Source: Paenibacillus xylanilyticus
Lineage (GTDB): Bacteria; Bacillota; Bacilli; Paenibacillales; Paenibacillaceae
Direction of reading: 5' to 3'
DNA: 64,000 bases
Assembly (NCBI RefSeq): GCF_013359935.1
Contig: NZ_JABMCB010000197.1
Span: forward strand, 62,001 to 126,000
How positions within the stretch are numbered: the first letter of the stretch is position 1; each line of letters starts with the position of its first letter. The translations under genes were made by a program, and so were the position numbers. Shown here in pieces: positions 33,806 to 42,848 of the stretch. The notes beneath the pieces are model-generated. The model searched no databases. It saw nothing but the letters and a program-made list of their open reading frames with translations, and was not told the DNA's origin.

Positions 33806-36505
33806 TTATTTACCGGACTTGCTTCCGATATTCACACTGCCTGTCAGACGAATATCATCTGATGCACTACCGACATAAACAGATACTTTACCTTTAGGCA
33901 TTACCCATTCATTCGACTTTTCATCCCAATAGGATAGTGCACTGCGATCGAGCTTAATGTTGACACGCTGCTGCTTGCCTGCTTTCAGATCGACCTTGGC
34001 CCAGCCAGCGAGTTGTTTTTCCGGAGTTTCCACTTTGGTTGGCAAGTTGCCTACATAAACCTGTACCACTTCTGCACCGGATACTTTACCCGTGTTGCGC
34101 AGATTCAGGGATACTTCTACGGTAGCATCGTCGCCTTTGCCTGTGTTTTTCACATGCAGGTTACGGTAGTCAAAATCGGTGTAAGACAGCCCGTGTCCAA
34201 ATGCGAACGCCGGTGTCATGCCTTCTTTGTCATATCCTTTGTAGCCTACAAAGATACCCTCGGAGTAACTGCCCACACCATTCACACCCGGGAATTGTTC
34301 CGCAGTGGATACCGGTGTTTGTGAATCGTCAGATGGGAACGTCACCGGCAATTTACCGGATGGATTCACATCACCGAACAGAACACGTGCCACAGCGTTA
34401 CCTTGTTCCTGACCTGCATACCAAGCCTGAACGATGGATGGCACTTCTTTCTGCCAGGAGTCCATTTCAACGGCGCGACCACTCATTTGTACAACGATCG
34501 TTTTTGGATTGGCTGCCGCTACCTCGCGAATCAGCTGCTCCTGGTTATTTGGCAGTTCCAGATCGGAACGGTCTACATAACCTTCACTGTCATACGTACG
34601 TGTCACAACAACCGCGACATCCGATTTTTTGGCCAGATCGACTGCTTTTTGCATTTTGGCATCCACCGCATCTTCAGGAGTTTCCCAGCCGAAACGAACT
34701 TGGGCTCCCATGTCATTACTGGATTGTACCGGGAAATCTGTACGATATTCAATCCGAATGTTGTGAGACTCGCCTTCTTTAAGCGTAATTTCTTTCTTTG
34801 TAGTGCTCAGTTTCGCACCTTGATTGTCTACCAGCAGCTGATCATCCACGTATAGTTTTGCAGAACCCAGACTGGTCAGAGACAGTTTGTAATCACCTGT
34901 TTTCGGTGCCTTAATGGAACCTGTCCAGCGGGCGGACATTTTGCCATTGAACTCCGTAGGCGTCGTTGGAAGCTTGGATGATTGTGCATTGAAGCCTTCA
35001 TAGTTGTAAAATCCAAGATTCATGTTGACCTGATTATCTGTACGAACCAGAGAAGGATTGCCTTCCATATCTTTGTTTGTCCAGTATTCGGCATGCAATC
35101 CGTTTTTCACATTGTCTGAACCACTTTCGTTAGCACCCGCTGGAGACAAGAGCGTGGATGGTACCGCGGACGGTCCGTTAAACGCATCTCCTGCCGAGAT
35201 CGGATCGGTTCCGGCTGCATATTGCACATCTACACCGTTTCCTGCACGGTTACGAATCCCTTCAAGCGGGCTCACCGTATAGGTCGGATTAACGAGACTG
35301 CTACCACCACCGGCTGCGGATGCGGTATCCGCATCGGGTCCGATCACTGCAATAGACTTCAGATTTTTGCTCGACAGTGGCAGCATGTTGTCGTTATTTT
35401 GCAAGAGAACCATGCTCTCTTCCGCAAACTCACGTGCTTTAGCCCCATCTGCCTTCGCATTGATTTGTGTATTGGTTACAGGGTTATCGAACAGCCCTTT
35501 TTCGAACATTTGAAGCAAGATCCGTCTGACCTTTTCATCAATGGTTTGTTCGCTGACTTCACCTTTGTTCACGGCTTCAAGCAGCTTGCTTCCCCATTTG
35601 CCATATGGTTCACCCGGTGTTTCCAGATCGAGACCCGCGTTCGCGGATTCCACTGTACTGAAGTTGGCACCGTAGTCACTCATGACGAACCCTTCGAAGC
35701 CGAACTGGTCCTTGAGGACATCGGTCAGCATCTCCTTGTTCTCACAAGCATATGTACCGTTAACCTGGTTAAACGAGCACATTGCAGAACCCAGATCCGC
35801 TTTCTCCACCACCGCCTTGAACGGACGTGTATAAATCTCCTGAATGGCACGTTCACTGGCTGTTGCATTGGTGGTGAAACGTTCTGTCTCCTGATTGTTC
35901 AGGATGTAGTGCTTTGCGGTAGCAATAACCGGATTGCTCTGAATCCCGTTTACATATGCCGCACCCATGCCGGATGCCAGCAGCGGATCTTCACCAAGGG
36001 ATTCGAAGTTACGGGAACCCCAAGGGGTACGTGCGATATCCAGGCCAGGGCCCAGTACCACATTATGTGTTGTGTCATGGGCTTCCTGCCCGATCAGGTC
36101 ACCATATTTCTTGGCAAGATCGGTATCCCATGATGCTGCGAGGGCAATCGGTGCAGGCAGTGCTGTGGACTTTTTGTCCTGAATATCCGGGTTCGCAACC
36201 CGCACCCCTGCCGGTCCATCTGCCATCTGTAATGCCGGAATGCCAAGGCGCTCCAGTCCATCATTATAGAAACCATAATAGTTATTTACTTTACCGGTAA
36301 CGAATCCGACTTTCTCCTCCAGCGTCATCGCTTTGAGCAGCAGTTCGGTACGTTCCTCCGCAGACAGTGACTTGTTCATCCATGGGCGGTCTGCCCCGGA
36401 TTCCGCTTCTGCGGCAAAGGCGTGCAGCGGCATCGCCGCAACCGCCACGATGATTAACAGCATAAACCATCGTTTGAGGAAAATCAGGTTGAGTCTTCTG
36501 TTCAT
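33806..36505 (-). CDS. Glycoside hydrolase family 3 beta-glucosidase with PA14 insertion, secreted
   Basis: An 899-residue exported enzyme. ATG at 36505 has AAGGAGAG 9 bases upstream, followed by a signal peptide (about 1-31, ending HAFAA). The GH3 TIM barrel includes MADGPAGVR (about 94-102), KHYILNNQE (about 198-206) and nucleophile D277 in GFVMSDYGA. A second alpha/beta domain, a PA14 module (about 480-620, GLHAEYWTNKD) inserted in it, and a fibronectin-like C-terminal domain follow. PA14 in GH3 enzymes shapes the substrate pocket for oligosaccharides. It is paired with the GH30 gene downstream. Confidence 0.93.
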   Translation of the reverse strand: MNRRLNLIFLKRWFMLLIIVAVAAMPLHAFAAEAESGADRPWMNKSLSAEERTELLLKAMTLEEKVGFVTGKVNNYYGFYNDGLERLGIPALQMADGPAGVRVANPDIQDKKSTALPAPIALAASWDTDLAKKYGDLIGQEAHDTTHNVVLGPGLDIARTPWGSRNFESLGEDPLLASGMGAAYVNGIQSNPVIATAKHYILNNQETERFTTNATASERAIQEIYTRPFKAVVEKADLGSAMCSFNQVNGTYACENKEMLTDVLKDQFGFEGFVMSDYGANFSTVESANAGLDLETPGEPYGKWGSKLLEAVNKGEVSEQTIDEKVRRILLQMFEKGLFDNPVTNTQINAKADGAKAREFAEESMVLLQNNDNMLPLSSKNLKSIAVIGPDADTASAAGGGSSLVNPTYTVSPLEGIRNRAGNGVDVQYAAGTDPISAGDAFNGPSAVPSTLLSPAGANESGSDNVKNGLHAEYWTNKDMEGNPSLVRTDNQVNMNLGFYNYEGFNAQSSKLPTTPTEFNGKMSARWTGSIKAPKTGDYKLSLTSLGSAKLYVDDQLLVDNQGAKLSTTKKEITLKEGESHNIRIEYRTDFPVQSSNDMGAQVRFGWETPEDAVDAKMQKAVDLAKKSDVAVVVTRTYDSEGYVDRSDLELPNNQEQLIREVAAANPKTIVVQMSGRAVEMDSWQKEVPSIVQAWYAGQEQGNAVARVLFGDVNPSGKLPVTFPSDDSQTPVSTAEQFPGVNGVGSYSEGIFVGYKGYDKEGMTPAFAFGHGLSYTDFDYRNLHVKNTGKGDDATVEVSLNLRNTGKVSGAEVVQVYVGNLPTKVETPEKQLAGWAKVDLKAGKQQRVNIKLDRSALSYWDEKSNEWVMPKGKVSVYVGSASDDIRLTGSVNIGSKSGK

Positions 36506-36980
36506 GTTTGTAAGCTCTCCTTCTCTCTTGATCATTTTTCTCGTATGCATATTGAATACATGTATACAAGGGAATGCAAACTGGCTTGTCCCAGCCATTC
36601 AAGCATTCAGGCAGCCTTGCACATCACTGCGAAAAGTGCAGCTCAATTAGCGAGCGAGCAATTTCGCTTCCTTACGATAGCCGACCTTCTGGCAGAATGC
36701 ATCCCCTTAAATTTGGAAATAGGGCCGAATGGAGTGAACTAGTTCTTAGGCATTATGTCCAGATGAATGCGGATAACAATATATGAAAACGAATTATTTA
36801 CATTTTTGTAACGTAAATCATACAAAACATTCACTTTTAAAAACAGTCGATATGTCCCACATCCAACTTAACAATTTATTCAATTAATTATCAAAATAAG
36901 GAAACTGTCTCGATTCTCTGGGCCCAAAGTCTATTTGAAACCGGATGCACGGTACACGTCCATTCAACCTCGAAAATAAA
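36506..36980. other. Gene-free 5' region of the GH3 gene
   Basis: No coding frame here is convincing. Visible sites are TACATGTA (within 36552-36566) and GAACTAGTTC (36737-36746), both palindromic, and AT-rich DNA up to the terminator. No clear -35/-10 pair could be assigned. Confidence 0.35.
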
Positions 36981-36981
36981 A

Positions 36982-37019
36982 AGCAACCGAAGTCCCTTTT
37001 AACAGGTACTCCGGCTGCT
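36982..37019 (-). terminator. Intrinsic terminator of the DUF4132 operon
   Basis: On the minus strand AGCAGCCGGAGTACC pairs with GGGACTTCGGTTGCT (one mismatch or wobble per few bases), then TTTTTATTTT. It lies about 130 bases after the stop. Confidence 0.7.
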
Positions 37020-37150
37020 ATTTCTCCACTTATTACTTAACGTATTATCGTAACTTTTTTTGCAAGCTTGCTTAAACCGATACATCTATGCAAACTTGTC
37101 CTGCTTGAACGGGTCTTGTTTGATCTGGTCCTGTCTACCTTGTGCTGTTT

Positions 37151-40100
37151 CTAGCTTCTCAGCTGTGCAAGAATCTGTGGGTCCTTGATCTTCGTATCTT
37201 CTGCCAGCAGCATGATTTTGGATAAAATCTCAGCCGTTCTCGGATCTTCATCCAAAAACGGAAGGAATATTCTTCCTCGGTGCTGACTATGCACAGGAAC
37301 GATATAAAGTGCACCTGTTGCTTGTTTAAATACATTGCCGCTGCCCAGATGAACCGCATATTCGCCGAGTGCACCCTCGATCCGTGCATAATTTCCATCC
37401 AGACGAACATTATCGATCTTGAGCAGACGCAGGGATTCATTGACAATGACGTGGCGCATTTCAATGGTTGTCAGGCTGGCTTCCGGATCAACCCCGCCCA
37501 CATGTGCAACACTGACCACCAGATCAACATCACGCATGACCTCTGAGAAGAAGAGTGGCGGTACATCTTTCAAGGCTACCGGCTTATACGTCTTGCGGTC
37601 ATAAAATTGTACCGTCTCCAGCGTAGGTGCCTCCGTATCTGCCGGAGAGAACCAGTCTGCCATGGCATACAGATTGGCAATCAGGTTATGCTCATAGCTG
37701 ACCTTCTGCAGCCCTTCTTCATAACTGACTGTCCATTGACGTCCTTTGAGCAGGGCAACGGCTTTCTTCGGTTGAATCTGATACCCGGCATATCGGCGGG
37801 ATACGGTTCCATTCGCGAGTTCGTCTTCATTGGGAAGGTACAGCTCACGGAAAACCTGTTTGAAAGGCTGACGTTCCTGACGGGTGAACAGATCCCGCTG
37901 AAACTCGCTCCACGTGCCACTGTGCAGCAGTTGCAGTGGATGTGCAATCACCAGGTTATCCTGATCCGTCAATGAATGCGTCGCATGTTGTTGACCAGGT
38001 ACAATGAGGCAACCTCCACTTGTCTTCCTATCAAAATACCCCAAACGCTCTCCTGACTGGAATACCAACGTACGAATCAACGGCCGAATGACCGGATTTT
38101 GCATGAGGCTGGCAATTTCCTGGACGGTAAAGGCAGTCTCTGCGGTCATGGAACGCTCCAATTCCTGTCTTGCCCGGCGATATTGCAGAACCAGATCGCC
38201 CTTTATTTCCTTCAACTCCGTAATGTATCCGTCTTTCTTGAACCGCGCAGGTACAGATTTGAGCGACTTACCTTTACTTACAAGGACAAGCTCAGACTGA
38301 CCCTCCTCATCAATGACCAATTGTGCTGTCGTTGTCTCATCCAGAGCCTTTGGTTCAAAATAGGATTTCATCTCGTCCAGCTTGCTCGCTTCCATATTCC
38401 AGATCAGCCGGGTGACGTCCGTATATCCTGCATTTCGGGCAAGATTGCCAAGAGCAATCTGTGCTGCGGCACCTTCACTGGCACGGCGCTGGGCTCCGAA
38501 TTCCTTGCTCTCAAGCAGGAATTTCTGAATAAAATTATATCGTTCACGCAGATCCTGTTCCTGCTGCTCTTGGAATGGAATCAGACTGTACGTTAACAGA
38601 TGATCCTTATTACGCTTGTCTTGCACGGATTGACGCATATCCTCCAGATGAAGCTTTCCTAACGCTGCATCGGCAAACAACTGGGATCTGCGATGATTGG
38701 ATCCGCCGGATATATATTTGGCACAGTCATATAACAGATTGAATCTTTCCTCGCCGACAGCTGCATAAGCTTCCTCGAACCAGGCAATATCAAATGCCCC
38801 GTCGTTGAATTCCTGCGGTGATATAGGTGAATAGTGCGCGACGATGGTTTCCTTTTCAGCCGTAAAACGTTCGTTAATATGGGCATGGAAGTACCACGCC
38901 GCACTGCGGAGCCCCTCCCATCCCAGATACTTCGATACGATCTCCATCCACTGGGGTGCATACATGGCCGCTTCCAATAACTTTTTCTCCGGAATGGGAT
39001 GCTGCTCAAGTAATTGTCTCAGAAGCTTCTCATCTTCACCATCCCGTGGATGGCAGACTTGAATCAGATGACTGAACGTCTCCTTGCGTGTTGTGTTATC
39101 TCCGTAGCTGTAAATATAGCCTCGTACAAAGGTATCCTTATCCATGGCAGAGACAAGATGCACCCAGTGTTCCATACCTTCAATTCTTCCAAATTTCATT
39201 GCCAGTGTGCTGACTTCTGTCGAAAGCTCGCCTCGTGTCAATTCAATCTCCAAAATTCGTTCAACAACGGTATTTCGTAATTCTACGAGTTCCGGATCAT
39301 CTGTGATGCCTTCCGTCCGTGTCCATGTCAAATCACGAATAAATGTGAGGCGATCCCCGCCCGTCAGCAGCTGACGGTACATGGTCTGATCATCAATCAA
39401 ACGCAATTTGAATGCCCGCAGGTAATCCTCGAATGATAACAGGGAGAAACGCTGTGTATTTCCCACAAGGTTGATAAACTGATAAGCCGTTTGGAAAAAT
39501 CTTTGGAAACTGGCATCATCGTATATTCTGCTTCTTACGAGATAGTTCCACCGTTCCGTCAGAATATGAAGCATTCCGGTTTCCTTCTCCAGTTGTTCCT
39601 CCGGCATGCTTGCGATAATGGAAGCCCACGTCTTCTCCGCTATTTCAAACGTTTCTGCCGGGTTGCTGTCTTTGAACGCTGCCGAGATCAATTCAGCCAC
39701 CTGATCCTTATATGTCAGCGAAGCCGCCATTTGTTTCAGTTCTTCCATATAGACAAGCGGATATGTCTGTTCGGCAAAGGACTTGCGCCAGCCTTCCAAT
39801 AACGGGATTTTGCTTAATTCGTTATAATCATATTGATCGTGATAATAACTGTAATGTTCATTTAAGCTGCCGTTCAGTGTGCTGAACTGCAAAACAAAAT
39901 AAAGCTGCATCAGTTCAGGGCCGTTCAGATCACTTTGCGCAACATACTCCTCCCATACTTCGTGAAGAGGATATTGCTCCATCTGTTTCATATTGTTCCG
40001 TTCCGCATAAGACACCATGGAGCGCAGGCTGGCTCCGATCAAGAGCGTCTCTCGGTAGCCCGCATAATACTCCACCTCATACTCATGATCCCTGTGCTGA

Positions 40101-42127
40101 TGAACCAGAGCGTCCAATCCTTCCATAAAGGGTTTAGCCTTCTCCAGCGAAAGGGTGAAGATATCCTTGGGACTGAAGCCACTAAGATCACGCTTCTCCT
40201 GCAGCAGTGGCTCCACCCGGGATGGGTCGAACAGGCCAAAACCGTTCGAAGCAGTATATCGGCTGCCCTCCTCCGTCAGCTTGTCCAGCAGTTTTTGCTC
40301 CTTCGACGTAGGCTTCTGGATCAGTCCGGCTGACGGTTGTAATTGCTCGTGCTGGTCTGTCCGTTCCGGATCTGCCGCAATTTCCGTCAACAGTTCCAGC
40401 GCACCCAGACGCTGCAGTTCGCTCTTCGCCTGCAGCAAACGTTCTACGGAAGCCTTCAGTTGTTCGACAGGCTGCAGTAAAAGCACCTGAATAACCTTCT
40501 GGCGAAGCGATCCGGTCTTGAGTTTAAGTAAAGCCTCCATCTGCATCAGCTCTTCGCCTGTTAAGGTGAGCTGCTTCGCTTTGGCAAGGGCACTCTCACG
40601 ATTATTTATACTTTTGTCGGAAAGGCTATCAAAAATAAACTGTCTTTGCACCTCGTTTTCGGGGTGCTGAACGAACTGGGACAATAGCTCGCCTCGAAGT
40701 TCCGGGCTCAGCTTGTCCTTCACCGCGATGACTTCCCCGATCCAGTCGGGGTCCATATCGTAGGCAGCCAGATACAGCATTTTTTTGACCACATCATCCC
40801 GATCAACCCGGTAATGGACATATTCAAGAACTCCAGACTGTCCACCTTCCCCTCCCTGGGGAATGAGGGCCAGCAACTGTTTGAACTGGTCGAAGTCATG
40901 ACGCCGTATCGTCTTGTCTGCAAAAACAGGCAATGGCGAAATGTAGATACTGCGCTGATTCTCCCCATTCTCGAAACGCCAGTTGTGCATATACATTGCA
41001 TCATAATTTTGGACAATCCAATGCAGCAGCTCCAAATCCTGCACCGCCAGATAACGACGTGCAATGTTAAGCCGCAGTTCTCGATTCTGGCTGTTCGCTA
41101 GTACATATTGAGCGACGATCTTCTGGTACAACGGACCATGGTCCATAATGTGGATCAGTTTATCCTGCAAATTGTTCTCTTCAATGACGGCTGTCGCCCA
41201 CAGACTAATAAATAACTTATTGGCATTCGAATCCTGCATCCAAGTTTCACGTACGCCTGTATCGGTCAATGCTTCGTAAGCCTGCTCGATTAACTGTGCA
41301 GCAACGCGAGCATTCGCTGCGTCAATCCCGATACCTGTCCAAACGGCCAGTGCCCTAACCACCGAACTGAAACGAATTAAATTGTGATCGATAATTACTT
41401 TTAATATGTATACAAACGCCTCAATTGTTCCTTCATCCATCCGTTCAACGATACTCTGACGCAATCCTTCCTGCAGCCTTGCTGCTACAAGCAGCTCACC
41501 CACCATTTGGTACGCCTCTGCCTGGTCACTCATGAATATGCCTTTGATCATCTCGCCTGTGAGTAACGCCGACTGATTGTCACCATAAATGATCTCATGC
41601 AATGCCTGCTTCATACCCCCGTTTAGATGGTCCAGTTCATAGGCAATACAATCCGGAAGTACAGATCGGATCTCATACAAATAATCAAACTTGTATTCAC
41701 GAAGCGATACATATTCGTCCAGGGAGAACTCCTGTATCTCCATACGCATCAAACCAATGAGTTTGCGGATGACCTGTCCAATATGCAGTTCAGGATCCAA
41801 ACTTCGAAATGGCCGGCGCTCGTACATGATGCTGTACGGGTAATTTGTGGCTCGGTCAGCAATGTAACGGAATCGTTCCACCAACGGTTCATTCACCAGA
41901 TGCCCAAGTACATTCAGTAAAGGCTCAAATAAGGAATTCTGCGTATCGGCAGCCCGGTCCCGAAGGATCTGTTCTGTATTCAAGTATGCTTTTTCGTCTC
42001 CGCGCAAATAAGTGAATCCGGCCATCTCCACCACATATCCCGCGAGCTCCTGCTCTATACCTTTCAAAGACACTGCCTTCTCCTGCAGACTCTTGATATA
42101 TACCTGTTCGTTATCGTTCTGATTCAT
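37151..42127 (-). CDS. DUF5724 / DUF4132 domain giant protein (MolR/YehI-like)
   Basis: A 1658-residue soluble protein. The N-terminal two thirds are helical and HEAT-like (DUF5724-type; many AALL/LL repeat helices, e.g. LLSQFVQHPENEVQRQFIF). The C-terminal part (about 1290-1640) is DUF4132, with TLVFQSGERLGYF, VIAHPLQLLHSGTWSEFQRD and RELYLPNEDE. DUF4132 is known from E. coli MolR/YehI, whose function is unclear; in enteric bacteria it sits with MoxR-AAA and VWA genes, which are absent here. AAGGAGGAG lies 5 bases before ATG. It follows a small unknown gene by 22 bases and probably acts with it. Confidence 0.85.
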   Translation of the reverse strand: MNQNDNEQVYIKSLQEKAVSLKGIEQELAGYVVEMAGFTYLRGDEKAYLNTEQILRDRAADTQNSLFEPLLNVLGHLVNEPLVERFRYIADRATNYPYSIMYERRPFRSLDPELHIGQVIRKLIGLMRMEIQEFSLDEYVSLREYKFDYLYEIRSVLPDCIAYELDHLNGGMKQALHEIIYGDNQSALLTGEMIKGIFMSDQAEAYQMVGELLVAARLQEGLRQSIVERMDEGTIEAFVYILKVIIDHNLIRFSSVVRALAVWTGIGIDAANARVAAQLIEQAYEALTDTGVRETWMQDSNANKLFISLWATAVIEENNLQDKLIHIMDHGPLYQKIVAQYVLANSQNRELRLNIARRYLAVQDLELLHWIVQNYDAMYMHNWRFENGENQRSIYISPLPVFADKTIRRHDFDQFKQLLALIPQGGEGGQSGVLEYVHYRVDRDDVVKKMLYLAAYDMDPDWIGEVIAVKDKLSPELRGELLSQFVQHPENEVQRQFIFDSLSDKSINNRESALAKAKQLTLTGEELMQMEALLKLKTGSLRQKVIQVLLLQPVEQLKASVERLLQAKSELQRLGALELLTEIAADPERTDQHEQLQPSAGLIQKPTSKEQKLLDKLTEEGSRYTASNGFGLFDPSRVEPLLQEKRDLSGFSPKDIFTLSLEKAKPFMEGLDALVHQHRDHEYEVEYYAGYRETLLIGASLRSMVSYAERNNMKQMEQYPLHEVWEEYVAQSDLNGPELMQLYFVLQFSTLNGSLNEHYSYYHDQYDYNELSKIPLLEGWRKSFAEQTYPLVYMEELKQMAASLTYKDQVAELISAAFKDSNPAETFEIAEKTWASIIASMPEEQLEKETGMLHILTERWNYLVRSRIYDDASFQRFFQTAYQFINLVGNTQRFSLLSFEDYLRAFKLRLIDDQTMYRQLLTGGDRLTFIRDLTWTRTEGITDDPELVELRNTVVERILEIELTRGELSTEVSTLAMKFGRIEGMEHWVHLVSAMDKDTFVRGYIYSYGDNTTRKETFSHLIQVCHPRDGEDEKLLRQLLEQHPIPEKKLLEAAMYAPQWMEIVSKYLGWEGLRSAAWYFHAHINERFTAEKETIVAHYSPISPQEFNDGAFDIAWFEEAYAAVGEERFNLLYDCAKYISGGSNHRRSQLFADAALGKLHLEDMRQSVQDKRNKDHLLTYSLIPFQEQQEQDLRERYNFIQKFLLESKEFGAQRRASEGAAAQIALGNLARNAGYTDVTRLIWNMEASKLDEMKSYFEPKALDETTTAQLVIDEEGQSELVLVSKGKSLKSVPARFKKDGYITELKEIKGDLVLQYRRARQELERSMTAETAFTVQEIASLMQNPVIRPLIRTLVFQSGERLGYFDRKTSGGCLIVPGQQHATHSLTDQDNLVIAHPLQLLHSGTWSEFQRDLFTRQERQPFKQVFRELYLPNEDELANGTVSRRYAGYQIQPKKAVALLKGRQWTVSYEEGLQKVSYEHNLIANLYAMADWFSPADTEAPTLETVQFYDRKTYKPVALKDVPPLFFSEVMRDVDLVVSVAHVGGVDPEASLTTIEMRHVIVNESLRLLKIDNVRLDGNYARIEGALGEYAVHLGSGNVFKQATGALYIVPVHSQHRGRIFLPFLDEDPRTAEILSKIMLLAEDTKIKDPQILAQLRS

Positions 42128-42149
42128 CCAATCTCCTCCTTATCACTCA

Positions 42150-42569
42150 CTACCATAGACGTCCGGCAAGCATGGTAAATCGAACGAACACCAATTCGTC
42201 ATCTTCCTGCAGCTCCAATGGTTCATCCAGGTCCTGCACTTCCTCATCATTAAGAAACACTTTGTATAGCCCATCTTCATGTGCTGTCACAGCCGTTTGC
42301 ACCGCTTGCTCCAGATCGGGCATGACCTCGTTATACACCGTCCCAAATCCTACTTTTCCGGTGGATTCCTGTACCTGAATATCCTCAGGCATTAGATAAG
42401 TGAGCAGTTCTGCACTGCTCTGCTTGTTCTGAAGAGCGTTGACTTGCAAACGTACCATGCTCTTGATTAGTTGGCGTAACGTTCCGGTTGTTTCCGGAAG
42501 TTCTGCCCTTTGCTTGGCAATTGCGGGTTTACGCTTGCCCAGGCTTTTGACCGTGACCCATACGTTCAC
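42150..42569 (-). CDS. Small partner protein of the DUF4132 giant
   Basis: A 139-residue protein starting at GTG 42569, with GGAGGAG 6 bases upstream. The frame is open further upstream but that part is not protein-like. It ends GLYKVFLNDEEVQDLDEPLE then LQEDDELVFVRFTMLAGRLW. Short strands with a Glu/Asp-rich turn suggest a small beta-grasp-like fold near the C-terminus; this is only an impression. No named family is recognised. It precedes the DUF4132 gene by 22 bases, so both are translated from one transcript and may form a complex. Confidence 0.6.
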   Translation of the reverse strand: MNVWVTVKSLGKRKPAIAKQRAELPETTGTLRQLIKSMVRLQVNALQNKQSSAELLTYLMPEDIQVQESTGKVGFGTVYNEVMPDLEQAVQTAVTAHEDGLYKVFLNDEEVQDLDEPLELQEDDELVFVRFTMLAGRLW

Positions 42570-42754
42570 TACGCTCTCCTCCGCTTCTTCTATATAAATT
42601 GAACTACTAATAACGTCTCTGTCTATCGAAAAAACAAAAAAATGCGTACACATGTACCCCTTATTAGCATGATAACCAATATCTCTTCCACAATCATGAG
42701 CCATTTCTCATGTTTACCTGAACCCTCCGCACTATTGCATTTTAACGTACTTAC

Positions 42755-42799
42755 GCAAAAAAAGCCGGGCTGTTCCAATAACCTTGGAACTCCCAGCCA
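42755..42799 (-). terminator. Terminator after nasC
   Basis: On the minus strand GGCTGGGAGTTCCA pairs with TGGAACAGCCCGGCT, followed by TTTTTTT. It lies 50 bases past the nasC stop. Confidence 0.8.
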
Positions 42800-42848
42800 C
42801 TTCAGCAGTCTATCCGACTTGCATTGTGTTAAGGAAACATAACGTCGA

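Noticed and set aside
35222..36133. 303-codon plus-strand frame opposite the GH3 gene
   Set aside because: Shadow of a strongly supported glycosidase.
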